DNA of 64,000 nt, taken from positions 1 through 64,000 of the forward strand of contig CADAJN010000007.1 of NCBI GenBank assembly GCA_902788365.1. Reading direction: 5' to 3'. The notes beneath the pieces were generated by a model that was not told the origin of the DNA, ran no database searches, and saw only the letters and a program-made list of their open reading frames with translations. Origin of the DNA: an uncultured Pseudomonadota bacterium (GTDB lineage: Bacteria > Pseudomonadota > Alphaproteobacteria > RF32 > CAG-239). Within the stretch, counting starts at the first letter, position 1. Each line of letters begins with the position of its first letter. Positions 1 through 8,737 of the stretch are shown here, one piece after another. Position numbers and translations under genes: made by a program.

Positions 1-364
1 TCTTCGAGTTTTTTCTTGTTGTGGTGGGTTTTAGTTTTTATACGCTATCCGTCATTTCCGATGGAATGTATTTTGTATATCCTTTGACTTATATAGCTCT
101 ATCTACACCGCGTCAAAGGACTTTCTTCGTATCTATATCGTTAATCGCAATTTTTCTTGTTATAGTGTGTTTTTAAGTGCAATTTTTTTTCGTTGGGGCA
201 GATTTTAATATTAGTTATTAAAAAATTGCGAAAATCATCAAAAATCATCAAAAATTGGCTGATTTTGCATAATTTTGGGGCAAAATTGCACATTTTTGTT
301 GTATTTTTGCAAAAAAAGACTATACGTTACAATCAGGAAAAATTTGTGAAAGGATATTATTTCA
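1..364. other. AT-rich non-coding region upstream of accB
   Basis: No convincing gene is visible here. The open frame at 193-381 has no usable ribosome site, low-complexity AT-rich composition, and runs into accB. A 9-bp inverted repeat (80-88 with 112-120) is followed by a pyrimidine-rich stretch and could end transcription from the left. A weak promoter-like pair, TTGTAT (299-304) and TATACG (321-326) with a 16-bp spacer, precedes accB, but it is poorly supported. Confidence 0.5.
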
Positions 365-838
365 ATGTCAAATCCGATTGATACAAAAGTAATCAGCAAA
401 TTAGCTGAAATTTTAGATAAAAATCAACTGACCGGCTTAAAATATGAGGATGATTCATGCAAAATTTCATTAACGCGTGAATCCGGTATTATTCCGACAA
501 CAACATATACGCCGACCGTTGTCCCCACTCCCGTTGCCGCGCAACCGGCTCCGGTGAATGAACAAGGACAAAATGAAACGGAAGAGCCTGACTTTGCAGC
601 CAGTCCGAATGCCGTCAAATCGCCGATGGTGGGCGTGGTTTATCTTTCCAGCAACCCGAATGCACCTGCTTATGTTAAAGTTGGTGACTCGGTTGCCGCC
701 GGTGACACGGTATGCTTGATTGAAGCCATGAAAACCTACAATCCGGTAAAGGCGCACAAGGGCGGTCGTGTCAGTAAAATTTTAGTAGAATCGGGAGATC
801 CGGTAGAATACGGTGCGCCGTTAATCATTATTGAATAA
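365..838 (+). CDS. accB: Biotin carboxyl carrier protein of acetyl-CoA carboxylase
   Basis: This is the cytosolic biotin carrier of acetyl-CoA carboxylase, which starts fatty-acid synthesis. The protein is 157 residues, normal for AccB. The N-terminal third is followed by a Pro/Ala-rich linker (about 45-65) and a C-terminal biotinyl domain. The biotinylation motif EAMK places the modified lysine at residue 123. The ATG at 365 has a GAAAGGA-type ribosome site just upstream. accC follows after 13 bp, the usual accBC operon. The carboxyltransferase beta gene accD lies about 56 kb away in this window; accA is not present. Confidence 0.96.
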   Translation: MSNPIDTKVISKLAEILDKNQLTGLKYEDDSCKISLTRESGIIPTTTYTPTVVPTPVAAQPAPVNEQGQNETEEPDFAASPNAVKSPMVGVVYLSSNPNAPAYVKVGDSVAAGDTVCLIEAMKTYNPVKAHKGGRVSKILVESGDPVEYGAPLIIIE

Positions 839-851
839 TAAGGATTTGAAT

Positions 852-2216
852 ATGTTTGAAAAAATTTTAATCGCTAACCGTGGCGAAGTTGCTTTAAGAA
901 TCCATCGCGCCTGCCGTGAAATGGGTATCAGAACGGTGGCGGTGCACTCTGAAGCAGATGCCAACGCCATGCATGTGCGCTTGGCTGATGAAGCGGTTTG
1001 TATCGGACCGGCTCGCTCAACAGATTCTTATCTTAATAAACCGGCGATTATTTCGGCAGCGATTATTACCGGTGCCGATGCCATTCATCCCGGCTACGGT
1101 TTTTTATCAGAAAATGCAGACTTTGCCGAAATGGTGGAAAAGCACGGCATTACATTTATCGGCCCAACCGTGGAACAAATGCGCCTGATGGGCGACAAAA
1201 TTACCGCACGCAAAGCGGCCATTGAAGCCGGTTTGCCGGTTACCGAGGGGTCTCCGGCATTGGAAACGGTAGAAGATGCGCGTCTGTGGGCAAATAAAAT
1301 CGGCTATCCGATTATCATAAAGGCTAAAGACGGCGGTGGTGGCAAAGGCATGAAAATCGCTTTTTCCGATGATGATATTGAAGAAGCATACACCATGGCA
1401 AAAGCCGAAGCCAAAGCCGCATTTCCAAGTGATGTGGTGTATATGGAAAAATATTTGCAACACCCGCGTCATATTGAAATGCAGGTTCTGGCCGACAAAT
1501 ACGGCAATGTGGTGCATTTGGGCGAACGAGATTGCTCTATTCAACGCAACAACCAGAAAGTGATTGAAGAATCCCCTTCTCCGGCCTTAAATGAACAACA
1601 GCGTCGCGAAATCGGTGAAATTGTGCGTAAAGCCATTGCCAAAATCGGCTATTGCAACGCCGGCACGTTGGAGTTTTTGTATGAAAACGGCAAATTCTAT
1701 TTTATGGAAATGAACACACGTTTGCAAGTGGAACACCCTGTGACGGAAGCGATTACAGGCATAGATTTGGTTAAAGAGCAAATTCGCATTGCCGCCGGCG
1801 CGCAACTGGGTTATACGCAAAAAGATATTCAGTTCAGCGGTCATGCCATTGAATGTCGTATTAATGCTGAAAATCCGCAGACTTTTGTGCCGTGTCCGGG
1901 CAAAATTGAAGAATGGCATGCGCCGGGCGGACTTGGCGTGCGTGTTGATTCGGAAATTTATTCCGGCTATCAAATTCCGCCGTTTTATGACAGCATGATT
2001 GCTAAATTGATTGTGCATGCCGGCACACGCAATGCCGCTTTGATGCGCTTACGTCGTGCGTTAGAAGAATTTGTGATTATGGGTGTGCAGACCACCATTC
2101 CGTTGCATCAGGAAATTATTTCGCAACCGGAATATTTGGACGGTCAATATGATATTCATTGGTTGGAAAAATTTATGCAATCTAAAAATTCGCCAACCGA
2201 AGACAAAGGAGAATAA
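852..2216 (+). CDS. accC: Biotin carboxylase subunit of acetyl-CoA carboxylase
   Basis: This ATP-grasp enzyme carboxylates the biotin on AccB using bicarbonate and ATP. The start is placed at the ATG at 852, which begins the conserved MFEKILIANRG and has AGGA at 841-844; an upstream in-frame TTG at 831 overlaps accB and is less likely. The 454-residue length matches the family. Visible hallmarks are the glycine-rich ATP loop GGGGKGMK, the catalytic EMNTRLQVEH motif and the C-terminal biotin carboxylase domain. It is cotranscribed with accB and probably with the downstream cyclophilin, whose ATG lies 3 bp after the stop. Confidence 0.97.
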   Translation: MFEKILIANRGEVALRIHRACREMGIRTVAVHSEADANAMHVRLADEAVCIGPARSTDSYLNKPAIISAAIITGADAIHPGYGFLSENADFAEMVEKHGITFIGPTVEQMRLMGDKITARKAAIEAGLPVTEGSPALETVEDARLWANKIGYPIIIKAKDGGGGKGMKIAFSDDDIEEAYTMAKAEAKAAFPSDVVYMEKYLQHPRHIEMQVLADKYGNVVHLGERDCSIQRNNQKVIEESPSPALNEQQRREIGEIVRKAIAKIGYCNAGTLEFLYENGKFYFMEMNTRLQVEHPVTEAITGIDLVKEQIRIAAGAQLGYTQKDIQFSGHAIECRINAENPQTFVPCPGKIEEWHAPGGLGVRVDSEIYSGYQIPPFYDSMIAKLIVHAGTRNAALMRLRRALEEFVIMGVQTTIPLHQEIISQPEYLDGQYDIHWLEKFMQSKNSPTEDKGE

Positions 2217-2219
2217 AAA

Positions 2220-2765
2220 ATGAAAAAATGGTTATTAACCCTGTTGACCGGCATTTTTGCCGCGGCAAATGCTCAATCCGCCGAAATTAAAGATCCGGAA
2301 AACACGTTGATTCTTCAACTAAAAGATGGCAATGTCATCATTGAAATGTATCCTGATGTGGCACCGAACCATGTGGCGCGCATTAAAGAACTGGTGCGAC
2401 AAGGATTTTATGACGGCTTAAAGTTTCATCGCGTGATTGAAGGCTTTATGGCGCAAACCGGCGATCCGAAAGGTAACGGCACCGGCGGCAGCGGCCAAAA
2501 GCTCAAAGCCGAATTTAATAACAAGCACCATGGCCGCGGTGCGGTTTCTATGGCGCGTGCCGCCAATCCGGATTCCGCTGACAGCCAATTTTTCATCTGC
2601 TTTAAAGATTCCGGCTTTTTAGACGGTCAATACACTGTTTGGGGACAGGTTATTGAAGGCATGGATGCGGTAGATAAAATTAAACGCGGCACCGGTGCCA
2701 ACGGCATGGTCAGCGATCCAGATAAAATCATATCTATGCGTGTTTACGCCGATGTAAAGCAATAA
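2220..2765 (+). CDS. Secreted cyclophilin-type peptidyl-prolyl isomerase
   Basis: This is a cyclophilin that isomerises prolyl peptide bonds, here predicted to be periplasmic. Residues 1 to about 20 form a signal peptide (Lys-Lys, hydrophobic run, ANAQSA cleavage region). The compact bacterial cyclophilin domain follows, with the FHRVI...FMAQTGDP segment carrying the catalytic Arg and the substrate-binding Gln, then the SQFFIC segment. The length of 181 residues is normal for PpiA-like proteins. The start lies 3 bp after accC, and a terminator follows at 2791, so accB-accC-ppi reads as one operon. Confidence 0.93.
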   Translation: MKKWLLTLLTGIFAAANAQSAEIKDPENTLILQLKDGNVIIEMYPDVAPNHVARIKELVRQGFYDGLKFHRVIEGFMAQTGDPKGNGTGGSGQKLKAEFNNKHHGRGAVSMARAANPDSADSQFFICFKDSGFLDGQYTVWGQVIEGMDAVDKIKRGTGANGMVSDPDKIISMRVYADVKQ

Positions 2766-2790
2766 ATATGATTTCGTAAAATACGACAAA

Positions 2791-2817
2791 GCCACCCTTT
2801 GGGGTGGTCTTTTTTTG
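2791..2817 (+). terminator. Rho-independent terminator after accBC-ppi
   Basis: The stem GCCACCC/GGGTGGT is followed by a seven-T tract, 25 bp after the cyclophilin stop codon. Confidence 0.85.
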
Positions 2818-2818
2818 C

Positions 2819-2846
2819 TTGCATTTTAGCATAATTAGTTTAATAT
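2819..2846 (+). promoter_or_regulatory. Predicted sigma70-type promoter of the 2.85 kb RNA
   Basis: TTGCAT (2819-2824) and TAATAT (2841-2846) are separated by 16 bp. It lies directly behind the accBC terminator and about 7 bp ahead of the structured segment, so it would start transcription near 2853. Confidence 0.5.
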
Positions 2847-2852
2847 CATTTC

Positions 2853-3003
2853 TGCCGGCAAGAGATTGCCGGCGGAGTATCCTAGCTCCTCTAACAGAAA
2901 ATAGACTCCCTTTTGGGGAGCCGGCAAAATATATTGAATATGCCGGACTGTCTGTTAGCAGTTAGGAACTCCCCACCTTGAAGGAATTTAAGGTGGTTTT
3001 TTA
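2853..3003 (+). ncRNA. Candidate structured RNA or leader ending in a terminator
   Basis: About 150 nt with strong pairing potential and no reading frame. An 8-bp perfect helix (2854-2861 with 2866-2873) is closed by a GAGA tetraloop. A long-range helix pairs GGAGTATCCTAGCTCCTCTA (from 2873) with the stretch ending GTTAGGAACTCC, and encloses two hairpins (CTCCC/GGGAG and CCGGCA/TGCCGG). A terminator (2973-2979 with 2990-2996, six T) ends it 32 bp before the HTH gene. It could be an independent small RNA or an attenuating leader of that gene. It does not resemble SRP RNA, tmRNA or a riboswitch I know. Confidence 0.6.
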
Positions 3004-3034
3004 TTGTTAATAACAAAAAAGGGAGTTTATAACG

Positions 3035-3262
3035 ATGAATAATCATGTATATTTGATGGACAATGAATCAATCCGGCAGCTGGGTGAAGAATTATGGCGC
3101 CTCAGACGCGCAAAACATCTTCTATTGGCTCAAGCCGAAAAACAAAGCGGTATTCCGGCAAAAGTTATAGAAGGTCTGGAATTAGGTCGCTATCTTCAAT
3201 ACGGATATGCGCGTAAACTCTTAAAATTTTATGGCGTGAATATGAAAATTGTATTGGAATAA
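3035..3262 (+). CDS. Small helix-turn-helix (XRE-like) protein
   Basis: A 75-residue protein with a Cro/XRE-like arrangement: LGEELWRLRRAKHL, then AEKQSGIPAKVIEGLELG, matching helices 1-4 of a lambda-repressor-type domain, and a final helix (YARKLLKFYGV). It consists of little else, so it would bind DNA as a dimer or act as an accessory factor. GGGAG precedes the ATG. It sits just behind the terminator of the 2.85 kb RNA, which may control it. No toxin or phage neighbour is present. Confidence 0.75.
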   Translation: MNNHVYLMDNESIRQLGEELWRLRRAKHLLLAQAEKQSGIPAKVIEGLELGRYLQYGYARKLLKFYGVNMKIVLE

Positions 3263-3305
3263 ATGCAGTAAAAGCAAAAAAATACACAATTTGCAAAAAA
3301 AGTTA

Positions 3306-3334
3306 TAGACATTTGCGAAAAAACATATTATAAA
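3306..3334 (+). promoter_or_regulatory. Predicted promoter of tRNA-Phe
   Basis: TAGACA (3306-3311) and TATAAA (3329-3334) are spaced by 17 bp and end 16 bp before the mature tRNA. Confidence 0.55.
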
Positions 3335-3350
3335 ACTTTTCGTAACTGAT

Positions 3351-3426
<76 letters not shown>

Positions 3427-3430
3427 ATAG

Positions 3431-3457
3431 AAAGCTCCCTTTATGGGAGCTTTTTTT
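3431..3457 (+). terminator. Terminator after tRNA-Phe
   Basis: The stem AAAGCTCCC/GGGAGCTTT with a four-base loop is followed by a T tract. Confidence 0.85.
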
Positions 3458-3507
3458 ATTGGGTAATAAAGGTGGTTTGAAACGCTGACACGATTTTATG
3501 TTTTTTG

Positions 3508-4629
3508 CTATTTTTTCTCAATATTGATTACTACATATTCCGATTTAGTGCCGGTTTTGAACTTTATTGCCCAATCCGAAATGCCAGACGTTACAATAAA
3601 ATCGGTATTTTGGCGCTTTTCATGACCATACACCAAATCGTTGGCACCAATCCATTTACCAACCTGATTAAACGGAAACAACTGCCCGCCGTGCGTATGC
3701 CCCGACAGCACCAGATCCACACCGGAAGCGGCTTGGTTTTTATAGTCCGCCGGCTGATGGTCGGCCACAATCATATATTTGCCTTGATCCAGATTTTGCA
3801 CCAGTTCCTGCATACTTTTGCGCTTGCCATGGCGTTCCCTTTCCACCGAGTAATCACGCCGCCCGATGATATAAAATTGGTCTGCCACCAAAGCCACCTC
3901 ATCGCGCAAAACTTTAACCCCGTTTTTTTCTAATTCAACAATCAATTCCGCCGCACTGAAACCGCGATAATCCGCGCCATAATATCCTCGGTCATGATTT
4001 CCAAACACAAAATACACACCATATTTAGTTTTTATCTGTCCCAGCGCCTGTGTAGCTTTTATCATTTGCTCTTTTGTTGTGCCGTCATCAACATAGTCTC
4101 CCGCCACAATGACTAAATCCGGATTTTGCGCCTCTATAACCTTCAGATGTGCGGCAAATCCTTCAGCATCAAACGTTGTGCCTATATGCGAATCGGCAAA
4201 CATTATAATTTTCAATGACTCAACATTTTTAGCCGTTTTCAACGTATATTCGGTTTTCCACACATGATGATCCAAATACCAACCGGCAGAAAGCGCTGCT
4301 AAAGTGATAACCAATGCGGTCCAGCCGACATAATAATGCGCAAATGTTATATGGCCTAATTTTTCTAATAACCAAAAAGCCAAATCGCTGACCGCCCAAA
4401 TCATTGCCAAATACATCACGCACACAATGGCATTCACAAAATTTATGCAAACAGCGACGATTCCGGTAACCCCTAACGTTATCAACAGTCCCAATGAGAA
4501 TTGTTTAAATTTACCCCATTCGGCGATATTGCCGATTTCAAGCAAATTCGGCACTCTTGAGCTTAAATAAAACAGCGATGTGATAACAAAAGCCATTGTT
4601 ACCCACATAATGATTATCCACATTGTCAT
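3508..4629 (-). CDS. Membrane-anchored metallophosphoesterase
   Basis: A 373-residue protein with about four N-terminal membrane segments (residues 5-120) followed by a calcineurin-like metallophosphoesterase domain. All metal-binding blocks are visible: FADSHIG, VAGDYVDDG, FVFGNHDRG, VADHQP and LSGHTHGGQLFP. The layout matches the YkuE/YaeI family, in which some members hydrolyse UDP-2,3-diacylglucosamine in lipid A synthesis; the substrate here is not shown by sequence. It is transcribed alone, convergent with tRNA-Phe. Confidence 0.88.
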   Translation of the reverse strand: MTMWIIIMWVTMAFVITSLFYLSSRVPNLLEIGNIAEWGKFKQFSLGLLITLGVTGIVAVCINFVNAIVCVMYLAMIWAVSDLAFWLLEKLGHITFAHYYVGWTALVITLAALSAGWYLDHHVWKTEYTLKTAKNVESLKIIMFADSHIGTTFDAEGFAAHLKVIEAQNPDLVIVAGDYVDDGTTKEQMIKATQALGQIKTKYGVYFVFGNHDRGYYGADYRGFSAAELIVELEKNGVKVLRDEVALVADQFYIIGRRDYSVERERHGKRKSMQELVQNLDQGKYMIVADHQPADYKNQAASGVDLVLSGHTHGGQLFPFNQVGKWIGANDLVYGHEKRQNTDFIVTSGISDWAIKFKTGTKSEYVVINIEKK

Positions 4630-4669
4630 CTTATAAATCCCGTTCCAAAACTATGTGTTTTATAGACAC

Positions 4670-5095
4670 TTAAAACCACGTTGCATTGACACTGCCGTGC
4701 CCTAAAGTGATTGCCAAATCTTCGGCGTTTTCAATATGACCGATTTTCGTATATTGATAAATTGTGCTGGCATTATTATAAAAAATCACCAAACAATCAT
4801 TTCCCCACAACAGCACATCGCCTACTTGCAACAAATCCATCGGCTGAGGCATTTCCGGCAACGGTTCGGTCAAATAGGTATATTTTTCATTTCCGTTTAA
4901 ATCTTCCATATTCAGTGTCATCGGCAACCGCTGACGCAAAGCATCGGCCGTCATATTATTTTCCAAAACCACCGAATATATTTTATTATTGATTTCTATT
5001 TGCATACGTTCACCACACTCCATTTGCGCATGCGCCGACATGCCAAATAACACCAAACAGCCTAAAATAACACCACATAACCATTTTTTTATCAT
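4670..5095 (-). CDS. Secreted cyclophilin-like-fold protein
   Basis: A predicted secreted protein of about 141 residues. The start is placed at the internal ATG giving MIKKWLCGVILGCLVLFGMSAHA, a classic signal peptide; the 14 codons upstream look like leader. The mature part has the pattern of the cyclophilin-like family: TLNMEDLNGNEKY, VGDVLLWGNDCLVIFY, YTKIGHIENAEDL, and a final beta strand LGHGSVNATW. Members of this family have a cyclophilin-like barrel but no demonstrated isomerase activity. The cellular role is unknown. Confidence 0.75.
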   Translation of the reverse strand: MIKKWLCGVILGCLVLFGMSAHAQMECGERMQIEINNKIYSVVLENNMTADALRQRLPMTLNMEDLNGNEKYTYLTEPLPEMPQPMDLLQVGDVLLWGNDCLVIFYNNASTIYQYTKIGHIENAEDLAITLGHGSVNATWF

Positions 5096-5202
5096 TTTAT
5101 TGTCTCCACTGTTACGCTTCTGCTGTTTATCTGCCATCTGTCTTTTTTTGATTATATTTGAGTTCTAATCAAAAAGCAATAAAACTTTATTAGCGACAAA
5201 TC

Positions 5203-5580
5203 TTATTCTTCGGTTAAATCTGCTCTAACTTTCGGATCATTCATCAGCTTGTTAATACGCTCCACTTCATCAAACGTATCGTCCACGCGAAAGTTAATTT
5301 CCGGCGTCCAGCGCAATTTTAATTTATCGGCAACGAGCTTTTTGAACAGCCATTTTTCTGCCGTTAATTGTTCAAGAACAACACCCATATTCCTACCGTT
5401 TAGCGTGGTTAAATAAACCGTGGCATATTTTAAGTCCGGCGACATAACAACCTGTGTAATCGTAATAAACGCCTCAGACAACTCCGGCGAACGCACTTCT
5501 CCCTGCTCTATTGCCTGTGCAATCACGCGGCGCACCTCTTGCCCAACCCGCAACTGTCTCTGTGATAATTCCTGTGCCAT
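5203..5580 (-). CDS. rbfA: Ribosome-binding factor A
   Basis: A 30S maturation factor that acts on the 16S 5' helix, with a KH-like domain. The start is placed at MAQELSQRQLRVGQEVRR (125 residues), the standard RbfA beginning; the longer open frame overlaps infB and is unlikely. Family features include the SPDLKYATVYLT strand and LRWTPEINFRVDDT near the C-terminus. It is the last gene of the rimP operon, 19 bp after infB. The usual downstream partners truB, rpsO and pnp are absent here. Confidence 0.95.
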   Translation of the reverse strand: MAQELSQRQLRVGQEVRRVIAQAIEQGEVRSPELSEAFITITQVVMSPDLKYATVYLTTLNGRNMGVVLEQLTAEKWLFKKLVADKLKLRWTPEINFRVDDTFDEVERINKLMNDPKVRADLTEE

Positions 5581-5599
5581 TTTATGTTCCTCTCTGCCA

Positions 5600-8125
5600 C
5601 TACAACGTTTTGGCGATTTCCTCAACTTCATAACACTCAATGTTATCATTAACCTGAATATCATTATAGTTTTCAAAACTCATACCGCATTCGTAACCTT
5701 CTTTAACCTCTTTGACGTCATCTTTATAACGCTTTAACTGACCTAAGTTACCATCATGAATCACCACGTTATCACGCAACAAACGGATTTTAGCACCGCG
5801 TTTAACCAAGCCTTCGGTAACCATACAACCGGCCACTTTGCCAACACCGGTAATATTGAACACGTTGCGAATCTGCGCATAACCCAAAATCTTTTCGCGC
5901 AATTCCGGCGTTAACATACCTTCCAAGGCCTTTTTCACGTCATTGACCACGTCATAAATAATAGAATAATAACGAATATCAATACCGTCACGATGCGCCA
6001 TATCTCGCGCTTGGGCGTTGGCTCGCACGTTAAAGCCGATTACAAACGCATTTGAAGCCTTAGCCAACGTAATATCAGATTCCGAAATTCCACCAACTGC
6101 TGAATGTAAAATTTGAACATTTACTTCGTCATTGGAAAGTTTATTGAGTGATCCTTCCAATGCCTCAATAGAACCTTGAACATCTGCTTTAATAATAACA
6201 GATAAATGTTTGGATTCACCTGATTTAATTTTATCCATCATTTGTTCCATGGCAGACTTAGCACTCTTAACTAATTTGGCATCACGTTCTTTTCTGATGC
6301 GATAACCGGTCACTTCCCGTGCCTGCGTTTCATCTTTTGCCACTACAAAGTTATCACCGGCCATCGGTGTGCCTTGCAAGCCAATTACCTCAACCGGACA
6401 AGCCGGGCCGGCTTCTTGCACCTTCTTGCCGTGTTCGTTAAACATGGCACGCACACGTCCCCATTCTTTACCGGCAATCAAAATATCACCGATTTTAAGC
6501 GTGCCCTTCTGCACCAAAACAGTAGCTACCGAGCCGCGACCTTTTTCCATTTTAGCCTCAACCACCGTGCCTTCGGCCATACGGTTCGGATTGGCTTTCA
6601 AATCAAGCATTTCGGCTTGTAACAAAATGGCATCAACCAACTTATCAATATTGATACGTTTTTTGGCAGAAATTTCAGCACACAAAGACTCTCCGCCCAT
6701 TTCTTCAACCCCAATGCCATATTGCAACAATTCGGTTTTAATATGCATCGGATCTGCCCCCGGCAAATCAATTTTGTTAATTGCCACCACAATCGGCACT
6801 TCGGCAGCTTGCGCGTGACGAATTGCTTCCACGGTTTGCGGCATAACGCCGTCATTGGCTGCCACCACTAAAACCACAATATCGGTTACCTTTGCACCAC
6901 GAGCACGCATTTCCGAAAACGCTTCATGGCCCGGCGTATCAATGAATGTAATTTTCTGTCCGCTTGCCACCGTAATTTGGTATGCACCGATATGTTGCGT
7001 AATACCACCGGCTTCTTTTGCCGCTACATTGGTTTCACGCAAAGCATCTAAAAGTGACGTTTTACCGTGGTCAACGTGTCCCATAACCGTCACAATCGGC
7101 GCACGCGGCAACAAATCTTCCTCAGTATCTTCAATACCGCCAAGCCCTTCTTCTACATCACTGTCGGCCACACGCTTAAATTTATGCCCCATATCTTCTA
7201 CAATAATCTGTGCGGTATCGGCATCTATGGCTTGGTTAATGGTTGCCATCACACCCATGGACATTAAGCGCTTAATCACATCAGCACTCTTTTCTGCCAT
7301 ACGATTGGCCAACTCTTGCACTGTAATTGTCTCCGGAATAATCACTTCCTTAATTACCTTTTCTTGCGGTTGTTGCGGTTGCTCAATCTTTGGCTGTTTT
7401 TTCTTAAACTTACGATGCGGTGCCCAGCCGTAATCATCATCTTCTTCGTCACCGCCCACCATATAGCTGTTTACATTAATCTTATTCGGACGGCGTTGCG
7501 GCTCAAAACTACGCTTTTGAATTTTCTTACGTTCCTGTTCAAAAGTTTCTTTCTTGCTTAAAACACGTTTTTCACCCTCAGATGTCGACTTTTTACCTTT
7601 TTTATAATAAGAATCATTTTCATCATCATCATCGTCATCATCATAATCTTTGCTTTTTTTATTACGATAACTATCAGAAGAATCTGCTTTAACAGCTGTT
7701 TTTTCCGGCTTAAAAGCTGCGGCAGATTTAGTTTTTTGCGAAGCACTGCTCTCCACAACCTCTGTTTCCGTCTCTGGCTCTTCTTTTTCAGCCTTTTGTG
7801 CGGCAACTTCAACGGCGGTTTGTTTTTCTTGCTCACGCTGAGCCTGTTGTTGCAACCGCAAGGCCTCTTTAGCCTCTTCTTCTTGCCGGCGTTTGGCATC
7901 ATGCTCTTTGGCTTCTGCCAATAATTTTAATTTTTGCGCCGTTACCTCATCTATTTCTTTCGGCTTGGCAGCAGTAGCTTGCGGTGTTGTAATCACGCGC
8001 TTTTTACGCACTTCAACCTGCACCATTTTACGCCCATCAGACGGCGCCGGACGGCTTGTGGTTTTTAAGGTAAGCGTTTTTTTGCCAGATAATGTTAATT
8101 TGCCTTTTACGCTTTCTTCTGTCAT
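5600..8125 (-). CDS. infB: Translation initiation factor IF-2
   Basis: The 841-residue GTPase delivers initiator tRNA to the 30S subunit. The N-terminal ~260 residues are charged and low-complexity (alanine/lysine/glutamate, with a run of aspartates around residue 163). The IF-2N domain follows (about 268-320), then the GTPase domain with [14 protein letters not shown] and NKID motifs, and the IF2 C-terminal domains. The length is typical for alphaproteobacteria. It lies 16 bp after the YlxR gene in the rimP operon. Confidence 0.98.
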   Translation of the reverse strand: MTEESVKGKLTLSGKKTLTLKTTSRPAPSDGRKMVQVEVRKKRVITTPQATAAKPKEIDEVTAQKLKLLAEAKEHDAKRRQEEEAKEALRLQQQAQREQEKQTAVEVAAQKAEKEEPETETEVVESSASQKTKSAAAFKPEKTAVKADSSDSYRNKKSKDYDDDDDDDENDSYYKKGKKSTSEGEKRVLSKKETFEQERKKIQKRSFEPQRRPNKINVNSYMVGGDEEDDDYGWAPHRKFKKKQPKIEQPQQPQEKVIKEVIIPETITVQELANRMAEKSADVIKRLMSMGVMATINQAIDADTAQIIVEDMGHKFKRVADSDVEEGLGGIEDTEEDLLPRAPIVTVMGHVDHGKTSLLDALRETNVAAKEAGGITQHIGAYQITVASGQKITFIDTPGHEAFSEMRARGAKVTDIVVLVVAANDGVMPQTVEAIRHAQAAEVPIVVAINKIDLPGADPMHIKTELLQYGIGVEEMGGESLCAEISAKKRINIDKLVDAILLQAEMLDLKANPNRMAEGTVVEAKMEKGRGSVATVLVQKGTLKIGDILIAGKEWGRVRAMFNEHGKKVQEAGPACPVEVIGLQGTPMAGDNFVVAKDETQAREVTGYRIRKERDAKLVKSAKSAMEQMMDKIKSGESKHLSVIIKADVQGSIEALEGSLNKLSNDEVNVQILHSAVGGISESDITLAKASNAFVIGFNVRANAQARDMAHRDGIDIRYYSIIYDVVNDVKKALEGMLTPELREKILGYAQIRNVFNITGVGKVAGCMVTEGLVKRGAKIRLLRDNVVIHDGNLGQLKRYKDDVKEVKEGYECGMSFENYNDIQVNDNIECYEVEEIAKTL

Positions 8126-8141
8126 CGTTTATTTTTCTCCG

Positions 8142-8723
8142 TTATCCGTTCATATATGTTTGATATCGCAGCATTGCCTGACGCACCATCGGTGCCGCTT
8201 TACCTGTTTTAACCGCCAAGTAAACCGTATTTTCCCGATCTAACGCTTTGCTTAAAGCTGCTATGTCATAAACATTGAATTTTTCTGTTTCGGCTGCTGC
8301 CGTCATCGCTGTCATTTTTTGCCCACCGTCACCACCGGCATCTTTGGCCTCAATCACAAACGCTACTTTGCCTTTTTTCAGCATCTCTTTGACTTGTTCA
8401 AAGCCTAATACCAAATCGCCGGCTTTGCGCGCCAAATTGATGGCTTCTAATCCTCTGTGATACAAAATTTTCTCTACCATTTGCGGCAAATCAGCATCTA
8501 TTATCACATTGGTGTGCAAAATTTTGTTAAGCGGACTTTTTACCGTCAAACCTTGCAATAAGCGCAAAGAGTTGGAAATGTATATGCCGCGTCCCTCCAA
8601 TTTTTTATTAAAATCCGGCACCAGATGACCGTCTTTCAACAGCACAAATCTAAGCAATTCCGCTTTAGGCAGAATTTGACCGGTTAATATACATTTTCTG
8701 GTGATATCCAACTCTTTGGCCAT
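8142..8723 (-). CDS. YlxR (DUF448) RNA-binding protein with L7Ae-like domain
   Basis: A 193-residue two-domain protein. The N-terminal ~80 residues are a YlxR domain (RKCILTGQILPKAELLRFV, then PDFNKKLEGRGIYIS). The C-terminal part is L7Ae-like (HRGLEAINLARKAGDLVLGFEQV, typical of the K-turn-binding fold). This fusion between nusA and infB is the usual arrangement in alphaproteobacteria. YlxR of Gram-positive bacteria has been linked to RNase P; the role here is not established. Confidence 0.9.
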   Translation of the reverse strand: MAKELDITRKCILTGQILPKAELLRFVLLKDGHLVPDFNKKLEGRGIYISNSLRLLQGLTVKSPLNKILHTNVIIDADLPQMVEKILYHRGLEAINLARKAGDLVLGFEQVKEMLKKGKVAFVIEAKDAGGDGGQKMTAMTAAAETEKFNVYDIAALSKALDRENTVYLAVKTGKAAPMVRQAMLRYQTYMNG

Positions 8724-8737
8724 CGGTAATGCTCTTC

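Noticed and set aside
193-381. 62-codon frame before accB
   Set aside because: AT-rich low-complexity sequence without a ribosome site; it overlaps the accB start.
3505-3933. Plus-strand frame opposite the phosphoesterase
   Set aside because: It is the shadow of a well-supported minus-strand gene with conserved motifs.
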